DNA from: Branchiostoma floridae | Taxonomy: Eukaryota; Chordata; Leptocardii; Amphioxiformes; Branchiostomatidae | Length of the DNA stretch: 64,000 bases | NCBI RefSeq assembly: GCF_000003815.2 | Contig: NC_049986.1 | Span: forward strand, 21,374,191-21,438,190 | Direction: 5' to 3' | Shown here: positions 19,901 through 27,250 of the stretch, piece by piece | How the letters are laid out: each line of letters begins with the position of its first letter | Numbering within the stretch: position 1 is the first letter of the stretch | Translations under genes and position numbers: made by a program | The notes under the pieces: generated by a model | What the model saw: only the letters and a program-made list of their open reading frames with translations | What the model was told of the DNA's origin: nothing | Databases searched by the model: none

Positions 19901-22493
19901 GTCTGTAAAAGTAGGTGTATGTCTATATGTAGCTACTAGTTCCTGACTGTTTGCCTCCATTCATTCTCCATGTACCATCATCACTACGTAGTATTAACCG
20001 CTTAACAAGCGAACAGATTGAGCCAGTGGTTACTATGGAGGACCACACCCAGGCTATCCAATGATGCCATACATGTGACTTTTCTTAACCATCGGGACAC
20101 CTTAGATTATCAAAGTAGGAATCAGGATCTGTCCCAAATTTTCCCACGCAGAGTTAGAGTATTTGATTTTAGTATTTGTTGTAACCTGCGCAACGCCTTA
20201 TCCGGGCAACTAGTATTTGTCTACTAAATCTGAAGCTGTCCGGTCAAACCTGGAATGGAATAATGAAAAAGGACAACCAGCATGACTGGTCGATTGACAT
20301 TCTTGTTTTGTTCCTTTCTAGAATGCGTTAGACTTTTAATTATGTGTTGTAATGTTCTTTCTATCACTGCCAGAGGACTGCGATGATGCACCAGAACCAG
20401 ACCATGCGGATATAGATGGCTGTGAAGACCCCTACACACATGACGAGGTTTGTACCTACCAGTGCTGGTCCATGTACACTGAAGACGGCGGCGACAACAC
20501 GCGGAGATGCGATGATGGAACCTGGACTGGGAGCGATCTGGACTGTAAAGGTATGTATGTCACGTGCCTATAAAGCTACCAGGTCCTGACAGTTTGCCCT
20601 TGTTCATTAGCCTGGGTTCTATCCTCAAAAGTAGCTTAACAAGCGAAAAGACACGAGAAGATTGGGCCACTGGCTACTATGGAGGACCGCACCCGTACGC
20701 AGGGTATCCAATGATGCCATACATGTGAATTTTCTTAACCATCTGGAAACATTAGAGTAGGAATTATAATCTGTCCCAAATTCTCTGACGCAGCGTTAGG
20801 ATGAGTAGCAGTTGCAACAAGTACAACGTCTTATCCGGCCAACAAGTCTTTTAACTACTAAATCTGAAGCTTTCCCGTCAAACCTGGAATGGAATTCTGA
20901 AAAATTACAACCGGCATGACTCGTAGATTGACATGCAAACTAAGACTAAATTCTTGTTTTGTTATTTTATAGAACACGTTGAAAATTATGTTTTGGAATG
21001 TTCTTTTCTATCACTACCAGAGGACTGTTATGATCCACCAGACCCAGCCAATGCGGATAGAGCTGACTGTGCCTATCCCTACACACATGGGATGGTATGT
21101 AACTACCAATGCCAAACCGATTACAATAAAGTCGGCGGCGACGACACGCTGAAATGCGAAGATGGAACCTGGACCGGAAGCCCACTGGAGTGTGAAAGTA
21201 AGTATGTCACGGTACCTTTCAGTTCCTAACTGTTTACACCTCCATTCATGCCATGTATGTGTATTTTTGGGAGTGAAGGGCCTTAGCTCCTATTTTGCTC
21301 CAATCCTTAGATTGCTAGAGAAATTTCTCACTGCGTTAAAATATTGCATTGTTGTCTGTAAGATGTATCACCTAATGCTTTATCCATTCCATTACTAAAT
21401 CTGAAGCTTTCCAGTCAAAACCACGAGTTCAATTAAAGACTAATGAACATGAGTATGGAACCGTTATTCGGTTGATATGTAAGATAGGGCCAAATTCTTG
21501 TTTGTTTTCTGTCTAGAAAGCCTTAAACTTGACAATTGTTTATGTATATGAAACTGTTGCTTTCTATCATTGCCAGTGGAGCCGACCGAGGAAATGCCGA
21601 AAAGTACGTATCTTTTTTAATTGACTTTCTGTAATAGTGACTGGGACTAACCTGATATGCTCAGATAAAGGCATTATCACTATTAATCATTTCGCAACCG
21701 ACAGGAACCTTTAAAGCACTAATCTAAACTCATAAGCCAGTCATCTACCTCGCCCGTCAGGCCATGTAGATTTGATTATATGGATGAAATCCTCTGGGAA
21801 TAAAAGATTGATGCGAGCGTGCGAATAAAAAAAAAGAATATAGTATTCCGAACAATAGATTCCTCATTTTTGTTCTTTGTTCTATTGATGAGAACTATAA
21901 TTTTACCCATCGTATTTTTTAGTGTTCGAGACTGACTAGAGGTCCCGTGCGAAGTTTTGTGGCAGGACCGAGAACTGTTGCTCCAAGGATTGTGGACGCA
22001 CCTGTTTAAAAATCTTCTATAAGGGCAAGTCAATAAAGATCTGACTTGAACCACTTCCGGTTATTGCAAACGGCTGAATTTGCACGTGTGTCATAATACA
22101 TACATACTAGTATTTTCATGGGTCAAATACTTATTTTCATTTCTGAGCGTAACTCTTAGCTGCCATGGCCGAGTGAGGTGTGGCAGTGAAGACAGTTGAA
22201 TCTGAGCGGTCATCAGGTCAGCAGTGTGTTCGTGTAATGCTTACTTAAACTTATTTTCCTTGGACTAAGCGAGACGAAACATGGCCAACGTATTGGTGTT
22301 TTACAACCACACAAGTCTACGTAAGCATTTGGACCCTAGTGACCGCTATGAATTATAGCTTTACTATTACAGATCACTCCATAAAAGCAGCTGGAAAACT
22401 GTAAAAGTCAAGATACGAAAACAAACGTGTTACTTATAGAGATCTGTAGTCTTTTTCAACATGTGCAATTTCAGTCCCCAACAATGATTGGAA
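7860..22493 (+). CDS. Secreted multi-sushi (CCP) protein, gene 1 (spliced, 5' end not found)
   Basis: Proposed exons: 7860-7930 (leader), 8328-8507, 8984-9172, 9459-9662, 11237-11419, 11950-12129, 13932-14108, 14567-14743, 16496-16672, 17158-17334, 17674-17850, 18664-19910 (interrupted), 20374-20550, 21021-21197, 21577-21603, 22475-22493. Each CCP is one exon with AG before and GT after, entering and leaving in phase 1, so modules can be gained, lost or skipped without frameshift. Most modules have six cysteines, as in selectin repeats, rather than the usual four. The leader suggests secretion or surface display. CCP modules generally bind proteins or glycans; I cannot name a ligand or family member. 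The initiating ATG exon and the exact 3' terminus are not established. A shorter paralogue lies at 30,037-35,225. Segments between modules contain shared intron blocks, showing repeated tandem duplication. Confidence 0.7.
8328..8507 (+). CDS. Gene 1 CCP module 1
   Basis: Acceptor ttacttccag, donor gtaagt, phase 1-1. Six cysteines in the selectin-type spacing: the first in CSTAPMPNG, then GCKPPY, a close pair TCLYQC, and TCRKGSWTG before the final VC. The W followed by a terminal cysteine is the sushi hallmark. Confidence 0.8.
8630..8668. repeat. Perfect 39-bp palindrome in intron
   Basis: Two 19-bp arms, cctcatgcctagcctccaa and its exact reverse complement, are separated by one base. It lies about 120 bp after CCP module 1. 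Confidence 0.9.
8984..9172 (+). CDS. Gene 1 CCP module 2
   Basis: Acceptor ttttctatcag, donor gtacgt, phase 1-1. Six cysteines: CPSPPSPP, KCSPSF, the pair SCGYVC, TCDNGTWTG, and a final VC followed by SPM. It has four more codons than the later modules. Confidence 0.78.
9459..9662 (+). CDS. Gene 1 CCP module 3 (divergent, eight cysteines)
   Basis: Acceptor gctgttacag, donor gtatgt, phase 1-1, 204 bp. It begins NCPRPP and ends WRWIGGNSPTC. The body has the pair ACLYIC but the normal CxxGxW centre is replaced by VCVNGGVW, and two extra cysteines occur. Its closest relative in the window is the first CCP of gene 2 (30,446-30,649), also 204 bp and with a WWIGG motif near the end. This suggests the two genes shared this module before separating. 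Confidence 0.7.
9793..9931. repeat. Two-copy ~70-bp tandem duplication
   Basis: The stretch beginning cataagtacaccgtgtttg and ending ccaagtccatgcacaca occurs twice back to back, nearly identically. It is intronic, after CCP module 3. Confidence 0.9.
9932..11236. other. Gene 1 intron, nothing recognised
   Basis: Long intron between CCP modules 3 and 4. No reading frame with domain character. The intronic word aaatctttccggtcaaatctg near 11,140 is the conserved pre-exon block also seen ahead of later modules. Confidence 0.5.
11237..11419 (+). CDS. Gene 1 CCP module 4 (nine cysteines)
   Basis: Acceptor tgttttcag, donor gtacgt, phase 1-1. It starts GGNQCHPPPRPPC and ends TCDDGNWNGIPLDC. The usual pair is HCEECRYQC, with another cysteine in KKCTEEGGD, making nine in all. 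The odd number implies a free or intermolecular cysteine if the prediction is right. Confidence 0.75.
11950..12129 (+). CDS. Gene 1 CCP module 5
   Basis: Acceptor tcactaacag, donor gtacgt, phase 1-1. Six cysteines: CPAPPRPPN, GCDFEYTHG, KCTYAC, TCDDGAWAG, and the terminal IC. A clean selectin-like sushi pattern. Confidence 0.82.
12440..12510 (+). pseudogene. Truncated CCP exon edge
   Basis: The usual pre-exon block (ttggaatgttcc ... cattgccag) is followed by only about 15 bases resembling a CCP start (tattgtgaaact). The sequence then switches into the intronic block gaagctttccggtcaaacct. A module was apparently lost here by recombination between intron repeats. Confidence 0.5.
12564..13835 (-). 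pseudogene. Decayed LINE (endonuclease/RT polyprotein) in gene 1 intron
   Basis: Reading the minus strand from 13,835 downward gives recognisable ORF2 pieces in shifting frames. They are an endonuclease-like piece with KKDVEIIQEDCNTKIGQDA, then LFNIFLERI of the RT, FKYLGSVIYDEG, a piece with NEDVRDKVAQAI, and the C-terminal ILQGTVPGRRKKGRQGKRW and REWTGLSLAEAMRAAEDR. Stops and frame changes interrupt it, and a short foreign hairpin (13,488-13,540) lies inside. It is oriented against gene 1. This is a different lineage from the RT fragment at 6,492-7,559. Confidence 0.65.
13488..13540. mobile_element. Hairpin terminus shared with the exon-inserted element
   Basis: cctccgtgaaatgtcatgga followed by ggttatattttaccc is the reverse complement of the right end of the element at 18,749-19,811 (ggggtaaaatataacctcca). 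It sits inside the decayed LINE. Confidence 0.5.
13932..14108 (+). CDS. Gene 1 CCP module 6
   Basis: Acceptor tatcactaccag, donor gtacgt, phase 1-1, 177 bp. Six cysteines: EDCVDAPDPDH, AGCAAPY, VCNYQC, TCDDGAWTG, and the terminal DC. Almost identical to module 10 (17,674), differing at only a few bases, so the copies are recent. Confidence 0.85.
14567..14743 (+). CDS. Gene 1 CCP module 7
   Basis: Acceptor tatcactggcag, donor gtacgt, phase 1-1. Six cysteines: ENCDDAPDPDH, AGCDDPY, VCNYQC, KCDDGSWTG, and the terminal NC. Close sister of modules 6 and 10. It is acidic at its start. Confidence 0.85.
14790..15740. other. Gene 1 intron with palindromic 'aacaaacgtta' motifs
   Basis: No coding signal. 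The word gtaacaaacgttac occurs at about 15,189 and 15,541. At 15,541-15,573 it is followed by its exact reverse complement, giving a near-perfect snap-back hairpin. A weaker copy lies at about 15,380. Confidence 0.6.
15902..16035. mobile_element. GC-rich hairpin element (copy 1)
   Basis: The ends aatacaacacggtgtattcc and its exact reverse complement form 20-bp terminal inverted repeats. Complementarity extends further inward with few mismatches. The GC-rich core (cgacggcgggaagg) contrasts with AT-rich flanks. An identical copy lies at 18,070-18,203 because both belong to the duplicated block. Probably a MITE-like element. Confidence 0.7.
16496..16672 (+). CDS. Gene 1 CCP module 8
   Basis: Acceptor tatcactaccag, donor gtaggt, phase 1-1. 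Six cysteines: ECDPPPMPQN, GICNPPY, ICNYAC, TCIDGDWVG, and the terminal VC. Its duplicate at 18,664 carries a transposon insertion. This copy shows the uninterrupted target site (tttgtaactacgc). Confidence 0.85.
17158..17334 (+). CDS. Gene 1 CCP module 9
   Basis: Acceptor ataactgccag, donor gtatgt, phase 1-1. Six cysteines: EDCDDAPDPDHAD, DDCEDPY, VCTYQC, ECNDGAWTG, and the terminal EC. Duplicate partner of module 12. The exon start is very acidic, suggesting calcium or basic-ligand affinity (inference only). Confidence 0.85.
17490..17562 (+). pseudogene. Orphan splice-acceptor block without a CCP exon
   Basis: Repeats the conserved pre-exon intron block (gttcttatctagaatgcgtt ... tatcactaccag), but the exon body is missing after a few bases. 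The block repeats again shortly afterwards in front of module 10. Confidence 0.55.
17674..17850 (+). CDS. Gene 1 CCP module 10
   Basis: Acceptor tatcactaccag, donor gtacgt, phase 1-1. Same protein as module 6 apart from PYTHG instead of PYIHG. Six cysteines, TCDDGAWTG centre. Confidence 0.85.
18070..18203. mobile_element. GC-rich hairpin element (copy 2)
   Basis: Same as 15,902-16,035, offset by exactly 2,168 bp; copied with the surrounding block, not by independent transposition. Confidence 0.7.
18664..19910 (+). pseudogene. Gene 1 CCP module 11, interrupted by a transposon
   Basis: The exon starts after tatcactaccag at 18,664 and matches module 8 through tttgtaact. At 18,749 foreign DNA begins and the exon resumes after 19,811 with gtaactacgcttgcg, ending at gtaggt. 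Reading on in frame gives AAC then a TAG stop at the junction. Without the insertion it would be 177 bp, phase 1-1, identical in character to module 8. The exon could be skipped in frame; if retained, the protein stops about 28 residues into this module. Confidence 0.8.
18749..19811 (-). mobile_element. ~1.06 kb retroelement inserted in CCP exon, with target-site duplication
   Basis: Flanked on both sides by gtaacta (6-7 bp, ambiguous by one base). The intact site exists at 16,577. The left end gagttcggcgacctcatacc resembles the LINE tail ends at 3,780 and 5,308 (actagagttccacgaacac). The interior has cattaattatgcaaat blocks and a CA tract, and the right end is a hairpin, cctccatga/tcatggagg. 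There is no coding capacity, so it is a tail-only or non-autonomous copy of the LINE family, minus-strand orientation. Confidence 0.75.
20374..20550 (+). CDS. Gene 1 CCP module 12
   Basis: Acceptor tatcactgccag, donor gtatgt, phase 1-1. Six cysteines: EDCDDAPEPDHAD, DGCEDPY, VCTYQC, RCDDGTWTG, and the terminal DC. Duplicate partner of module 9. Confidence 0.85.
21021..21197 (+). CDS. Gene 1 CCP module 13
   Basis: Acceptor tatcactaccag, donor gtaagt, phase 1-1. Six cysteines: EDCYDPPDPAN, ADCAYPY, VCNYQC, KCEDGTWTG, and the terminal EC. Last CCP of the gene. Confidence 0.83.
21577..21603 (+). CDS. Gene 1 27-bp linker exon
   Basis: The same pre-exon block as the CCP exons (tttctatcattgccag) leads to a 27-bp stretch encoding EPTEEMPK before gtacgt, phase 1-1. 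It adds an acidic spacer without disturbing frame. The conserved upstream block suggests it is the remnant of a CCP exon. Confidence 0.5.
21940..22044 (+). pseudogene. Possible WAP (four-disulfide core) half-domain
   Basis: An open stretch between stops reads KFCGRTENCCSKDCGRTC, matching the WAP C-terminal spacing C-x5-CC-x3-CGxxC exactly. The N-terminal half of a WAP domain is absent, and the frame is wrong for splicing from the preceding phase 1 exon, so it is either a relic or chance. Confidence 0.3.
22475..22493 (+). CDS. Gene 1 19-bp micro-exon (conserved in gene 2)
   Basis: Between gtgcaatttcag and gtgagtcagg lies a 19-bp exon encoding PNNDW with two spare bases at each end (phase 1 in, phase 2 out). 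The paralogous exon of gene 2 (35,201-35,225) is 25 bp, encodes PNINNDW, and differs by exactly two codons. Flanking intron sequence is conserved for several hundred bases. The next exon is uncertain. Confidence 0.5.
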
Positions 22494-22499
22494 GTGAGT

Positions 22500-23230
22500 C
22501 AGGACAAGTAATGATTGAGCAACCCGAGTATGGTTAGAATAGACAGCAATAATAATCCTCTGTATAGCTTCCTTTTGTGATTGCCACAGAACGCTAATTT
22601 TCAGAAATGTGCTTTGTATGTTGTTAAACTAGAATGTTTTTTCTTAGATTAGTTATAAGCTCCTGTTGATCGACTGGAAACTATAACGCAAATTGTACTG
22701 ATATTTGTCATTATACCCACCGTGTAGAGAATTTATAGCATAGCGTGTTGAAGACAAATTTATCTTTCTTTAGGCTGGTGTCAATTATGTACTGAAACGC
22801 AATACTATTTCATAGTGATATTACCTGCGAATTGAATATTTAAGAATCATTTAATCTATATTTAGTCAGTACTGCTACTTACTGTTTGTGTGATGTGGTA
22901 AAGACAATTGTTTTACTTCCTTATAACACTGTACATTTGAACGTTTTTGCGGGACTTATTTTTGCGGCTAGTCGTCGAAATAGATCTTCACGGTGTTTTA
23001 CGTTTGCAGTTTAAAGTAATAAGTGGCAAGATAGTCGAATTATGTAATTGTTAATTCGCGACAACATACTTATTCATACATATATAGTGCAGAGGTCACT
23101 GCAAGAACAATACCATCGAGAACATGTCAAGATTTTCAGTATGTAGCAATAGACATGGTCACCGGAGTAACTAAAAATTTACATATGGTTTGGTCGATGA
23201 AGGTTACACATCCAAGTAATAAGAAACTGC
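22500..23230. other. Gene 1 3' region, shared with gene 2
   Basis: Similar to 35,226-35,560 (for example gattgccacagaacg, aaatgtgctttgtatgttgt). A short terminal exon after gattgccacag is conceivable: it would continue the micro-exon frame as KTLIF, with a stop within 15 codons, against KTLIS-stop in gene 2. The low conservation makes this doubtful. Confidence 0.35.
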
Positions 23231-23236
23231 AAATTT

Positions 23237-23665
23237 TTGGAAAATCATATCCAGTTGTTTCAGTAACTATTTTTTGGCGTTCCAAAATCATATCCAGTTG
23301 TTTCAGTAACTACTTTTGGGCGTTCCAAAATTATATCCAGTTGTTTCAGTAACTACTTTTTGGCGTTCCAAAATCATATCCAGTTGTTTCAGTAACTACT
23401 TTTTGGCGTTCCAAAATCATATCCAGTTGTTTCAGTAACTACTTTTTGGCGTTCCAAAATCATATCCAGTTGTTTCAGTAACTACTTTTTGGCGTTCCAA
23501 AATCATATCCAGTTGTTTCAGTAACTACTTTTTGGCGTTCCAAAATCATATCCAGTTGTTTCAGTAACTAATTTTTGGCGTTCCAAAATCATATCCAGTT
23601 GTTTCAGTAACTACTTTTTGGCGTTCCAAAATCATATCCAGTTGCTTGAGTAACTGCTTTTTGGC
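23237..23665. repeat. 43-bp minisatellite, ten copies
   Basis: Unit gcgttccaaaatcatatcca followed by gttgtttcagtaactactttttg, 43 bp, highly uniform. The last copy changes to gttgcttgagtaactgc, the form found singly or in pairs elsewhere (9,346; 32,135; 35,571). Confidence 0.95.
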
Positions 23666-23771
23666 TTACATATAGTTTGTTATCTCAATTTCCACCACCA
23701 AGGTCTAAAATACTTCACGAGTTTATTTGACGATTGTACGAAAATGTACGGACTTACTTGTTTTACTCGGT

Positions 23772-23777
23772 AATAAA
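23772..23777 (+). terminator. Putative polyadenylation signal of gene 1
   Basis: aataaa within the context aataaagtgggctgcgggac, which is conserved at 35,752 (aataaagcgggctgcgggac) downstream of gene 2. Confidence 0.45.
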
Positions 23778-24139
23778 GTGGGCTGCGGGACAACTGTGTT
23801 TGTCTGAATGCGTTGTTGGTATGTAATAACGAGGAAGTAGGAAATTCTTGTGATCAATTTTATTATGCTATAAGACTAGATTTTACCTAGCCCGACATCC
23901 TATTTCTAATCTGAGACTTTTAAGACAAGGGTAAGCAAACATTCTGTCTTCAGAATCGAGTACTGTGACCAAAAACGCACGAGTCATGAGCCTTGTTTTG
24001 TGAAGAACTTATAGTAAATAAAAAAATGTATACTTGTCAAGTCTCTTTCGTCCTCATCCCAGATGTTTATGGGGAGGACAGAAGATGCTTGGCATGCTAC
24101 AATAGATAACAAAGAAGTATACATCAACCACTGGTCAAC

Positions 24140-24370
24140 AAAGCTACCTAACGTTAGGTCACCTTTATCCGCGGGGTAACCTATTTCCGTAGTATTTAAA
24201 AGCTGGGTTTGTAGAGATATGACGTCGACGGACAGTGTTTTCAAGCTGCAGTATCTTTTTACAAATTGTAATTTGAAACCGCCGTTCGTCGACTTCATAT
24301 CACTTAATACCCTATTCTTAAATACAACGAATATAAGTCACCCTGTGGATAAAGGTGAACTAGAGTTACT
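24140..24370. repeat. Imperfect long inverted repeat (fold-back)
   Basis: The left arm (cacctttatccgcggggtaac ... tatttaaaag ... atgacgtcgac ... ttttcaagctgcag) is mirrored by the right arm (gtcgacttcatatcac ... ttaaatac ... gtggataaaggtgaac). Translating either arm outward gives related peptides (LNTT...P.DKG). There is little spacer, so the sequence could form a large cruciform. Confidence 0.65.
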
Positions 24371-24819
24371 TCCCTACAAACTCATTGATGAGTTTGAATT
24401 CTACTTAAGAAAACTTGTGTATCGTCGAGGAAAAAGTACTTTCACGACAACATGATTTTCAAACCCACTCAGTCGACGGACTTTATAAATTAATCAGATG
24501 CAACCTATGCTTAAGTATTAATTAGGCCAAAGAGGTTAAAGTTTCCTCTCAACCTCGTTGCAGGGGCTGAGTTCAGTATACACAGTGCTACTGGGTCATG
24601 CAATTAACAGGATTCTATTGTATCTCTTCATCTGTTGGCTCAGTGCCTGCCAAGGACGATGTAACAAAGATCAAGCTACCCGTCTCCTTGTACTACCTGT
24701 ACAGGTGAAAACGTGAGGTCGTCGTCATAACGACAGCATAATTATGGATCGACTGACTTCATGAAGTAGAAAAACCACCGAGACCAGACCGTACCATTGA
24801 CTATATCTGTCAATAACAG

Positions 24820-25105
24820 GTGAACTTACAAAAGCGCTTCTGAATCCCAGGAGGCGGCTTCTTAATGTTTGTAATTTCTACTTGGTTGTTGGACATTCCC
24901 CTAAAATATCGGCAAGTAGTAAAGGGAAATTGGGGCTAGGAGGAAAATTTGAATCTGACCATAACAGGTACCGGTGAACTTACAAAAACGTTTCTGAATC
25001 CCTGAGGCCACGAAAATTAATTTTCTTGGTTGTTGGACATTTCCCTAAAAGATCGGCAAGTAGTAAAGAGAAATTGGGGCTGGGAGGAAAATTTGAATCT
25101 GACTA
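24820..25105. repeat. Two-copy ~147-bp tandem duplication
   Basis: aacaggtgaacttacaaaag ... tcggcaagtagtaaagggaa ... ggaggaaaatttgaatctga repeats once with about 10% change. Intergenic. Confidence 0.85.
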
Positions 25106-25109
25106 CACT

Positions 25110-25590
25110 CACTCCCCGATGCTATGTATATCAACTTGGCTTTTCCCTCAAACTCCAACCACATGTTGAGTTTGCAGTTCTTCTCTTAAACCCGAGAATC
25201 AACAAATTGTCGTGGCAATTTACAAGGCGAAAATATTAGATACTGTCAATTACTGTCAAAGGACATGGTTTTGATCTCTTACTAGTAACCACATATCTGC
25301 ATGTTTTTGTGTAGTATTATAATTATAGATAAAGTTGTTCAAATTGTCATAATAAAGTACAAAACAGAGGGTTAGAAATACTATCTTTTTCGCAACATAA
25401 AACTATAGATATTATGTAACAATCCGCCCATCTAGACGTATTTGCAGTAGGTCTCATCTGCAGAGACACTTTTCAAGCTGTTCTTATAGTCTTCATGAAA
25501 ACAAATTTTCCATGCTGTTAGGGAAGCTGTCCACCGTCATCTGGCTTTCCTTTATATTCCATTCTTCCAGTCTAAAATGGTGACAGCTCG
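25110..25590. other. Intergenic, nothing recognised
   Basis: AT-rich, no domain-bearing frame, no repeat structure seen. Confidence 0.4.
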
Positions 25591-25593
25591 ATA

Positions 25594-25830
25594 AAGCTAA
25601 GGGCACAACCCGCCGTACGTGCAATTTGTCCGTACATTTTTTGTGGAGGCCACGTCCGCCACGTATTTCTTAGGTTGGACACAGCGAAAAAAATTACAAA
25701 ATAGAAAGCCCGATAAAAACGACTAAAAAAACGTTGAAAAAACAGCCAAAGCCTAACCTCTGCTTGGAGAGTACGTTTTGGCACGTAGACAACACGTATT
25801 TGCACGTGCGGCGGGTTGTGCCCTTAGCTT
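25594..25830. mobile_element. 237-bp MITE with 31-bp terminal inverted repeats
   Basis: The left end aagctaagggcacaacccgc continues to gtgcaa and is mirrored by the right end gcgggttgtgcccttagctt, with one mismatch over 31 bp. There is no coding content. The target duplication is not clear. Confidence 0.8.
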
Positions 25831-26129
25831 AACTGGTACTGCCAGTGTCAATGACCGAATCTTCTTATCAATAGTCTTCTGTGTGACCTTCACATTGCAC
25901 AAGTTTGCTTTTGGACTGTTCCATTTCGAGCCGTATTGTTTTTGTTTTATTCCATGAACACATTTCTTCCCTGTCCGACATGTTAGTCTAAAATATCCGT
26001 TTTTGGTATTCCTAAAGTGCACCCTACTATATTTTCCCGCGTCGAAGCCAGTCACCGGGCACCTTGAGGCCCTTCACTATAGAAATCCCCATAGGCCGTT
26101 CAGGCCAGATACCTTAATCCAAATTACGC

Positions 26130-27248
26130 CCTACCTGTCTGAACTTCAAAAGAGTGACATTTCACATGACGCACACGTACACCGATGTTTCTACAGAACA
26201 AACCCTCTTTTCAAATTGGTCAATCTTCCAGATCTAGAGTGTCAAAAGATTGAACCCCGGCCCTGCTCTCATTTCTGGCGAACTGAGGAACATTTAGGCA
26301 GGCGAAAGCCCTGGCACCACTCTCCCAACACCATTGAGCACGTACTTGGCTCCACCTTCAACAACATGAAGTAGGTTATATCTTGTTCTTATTCTCGCTC
26401 AGTCTTTGGACTACGTGGGAAAATTCCGAATGTGTTTCTAAAAATCGGCATGACGCAGCAGGCTTCGACCTTAAAAGGCGGCGCTTGCTTTTGAACCCCC
26501 AGGATTTCACCGTTTTCTGGTGGACCTGTTTGTTTTCAGTATGTTTCGTGTTGCAGAAGACATAAGGTTACAGTTGTTTTTTCTGCAGTGTTCAGAGTCT
26601 CCTAGTGAATACGTGTTTGTTTGTTTGTTTGTTTGTTTGGTTGGTTGGTTGGTTGTTTGAACCTTTGTTTATTCATGAAAGCTCTAATCGGCCTGCAGAC
26701 CGCTTTTCATTGAGGTCATGAGGGAAGAGGTGGCGGTGATTTGTGAAAACAAGACACTTTTGTAGCATATATTCGATGAGATACACTGGTCATAGACCTT
26801 ATGCATTACCTACTGAATAAGTATTGAGGACGTTGGAAAGGCTAAAAGCTGTCCAATGCCGTTATGTAATATTAAAACCTTTGGATTCTTTAGCATTGTG
26901 ACACGGTTCGTTCACGGTTCGTTTTACCCCGGAGAGGGGACTAAAATGCCTATTGATACAGCATGACATGTTGTGCTGCCCCTACGGCTGATTAAAAGGC
27001 TATGGGACGAATGAATGACGAATGAACGGTTCGTTCGCTCTACACTCTAAACCCTTCGCCGTGTCTGCGTGGCTTGGGCGTCAGTAGAGCGATAGAACTA
27101 TCTTCGGATCCTGTAGGGACAGAAGTTAAGGTTGAAATCTATAGGTCGACTTTGCTCATACTTTGCAACATTGTTCTGTTCCATGTGTAGACCACGTTCT
27201 GTTCTATGTGTAGATCAAGATCGTACCGTATCAGGAACAGACAGGATA
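26130..27248. repeat. Dispersed ~1 kb repeat, copy 4
   Basis: Matches copy 1 (1-800) over most of its length. It includes a (tttg)n/(ttgg)n stretch at 26,605-26,655 absent from copy 1. It is broken at 27,249 by a TA-flanked element and resumes after it (cagcataagcgatt). Confidence 0.6.
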
Positions 27249-27250
27249 TA

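Larger units (their letters stand above)
17909..20584 (+). repeat. Segmental tandem duplication, copy 2 (contains CCP modules 11 and 12)
   Basis: Near-identical to 15,741-17,368 once the 18,749-19,811 insertion is removed. It contains the second copy of the GC-rich hairpin element, CCP module 11 (interrupted) and module 12. Confidence 0.9.

Noticed and set aside
23237-23665. CRISPR-like regular repeats
   Set aside because: Units abut without variable spacers, and the genome is eukaryotic; it is a minisatellite.
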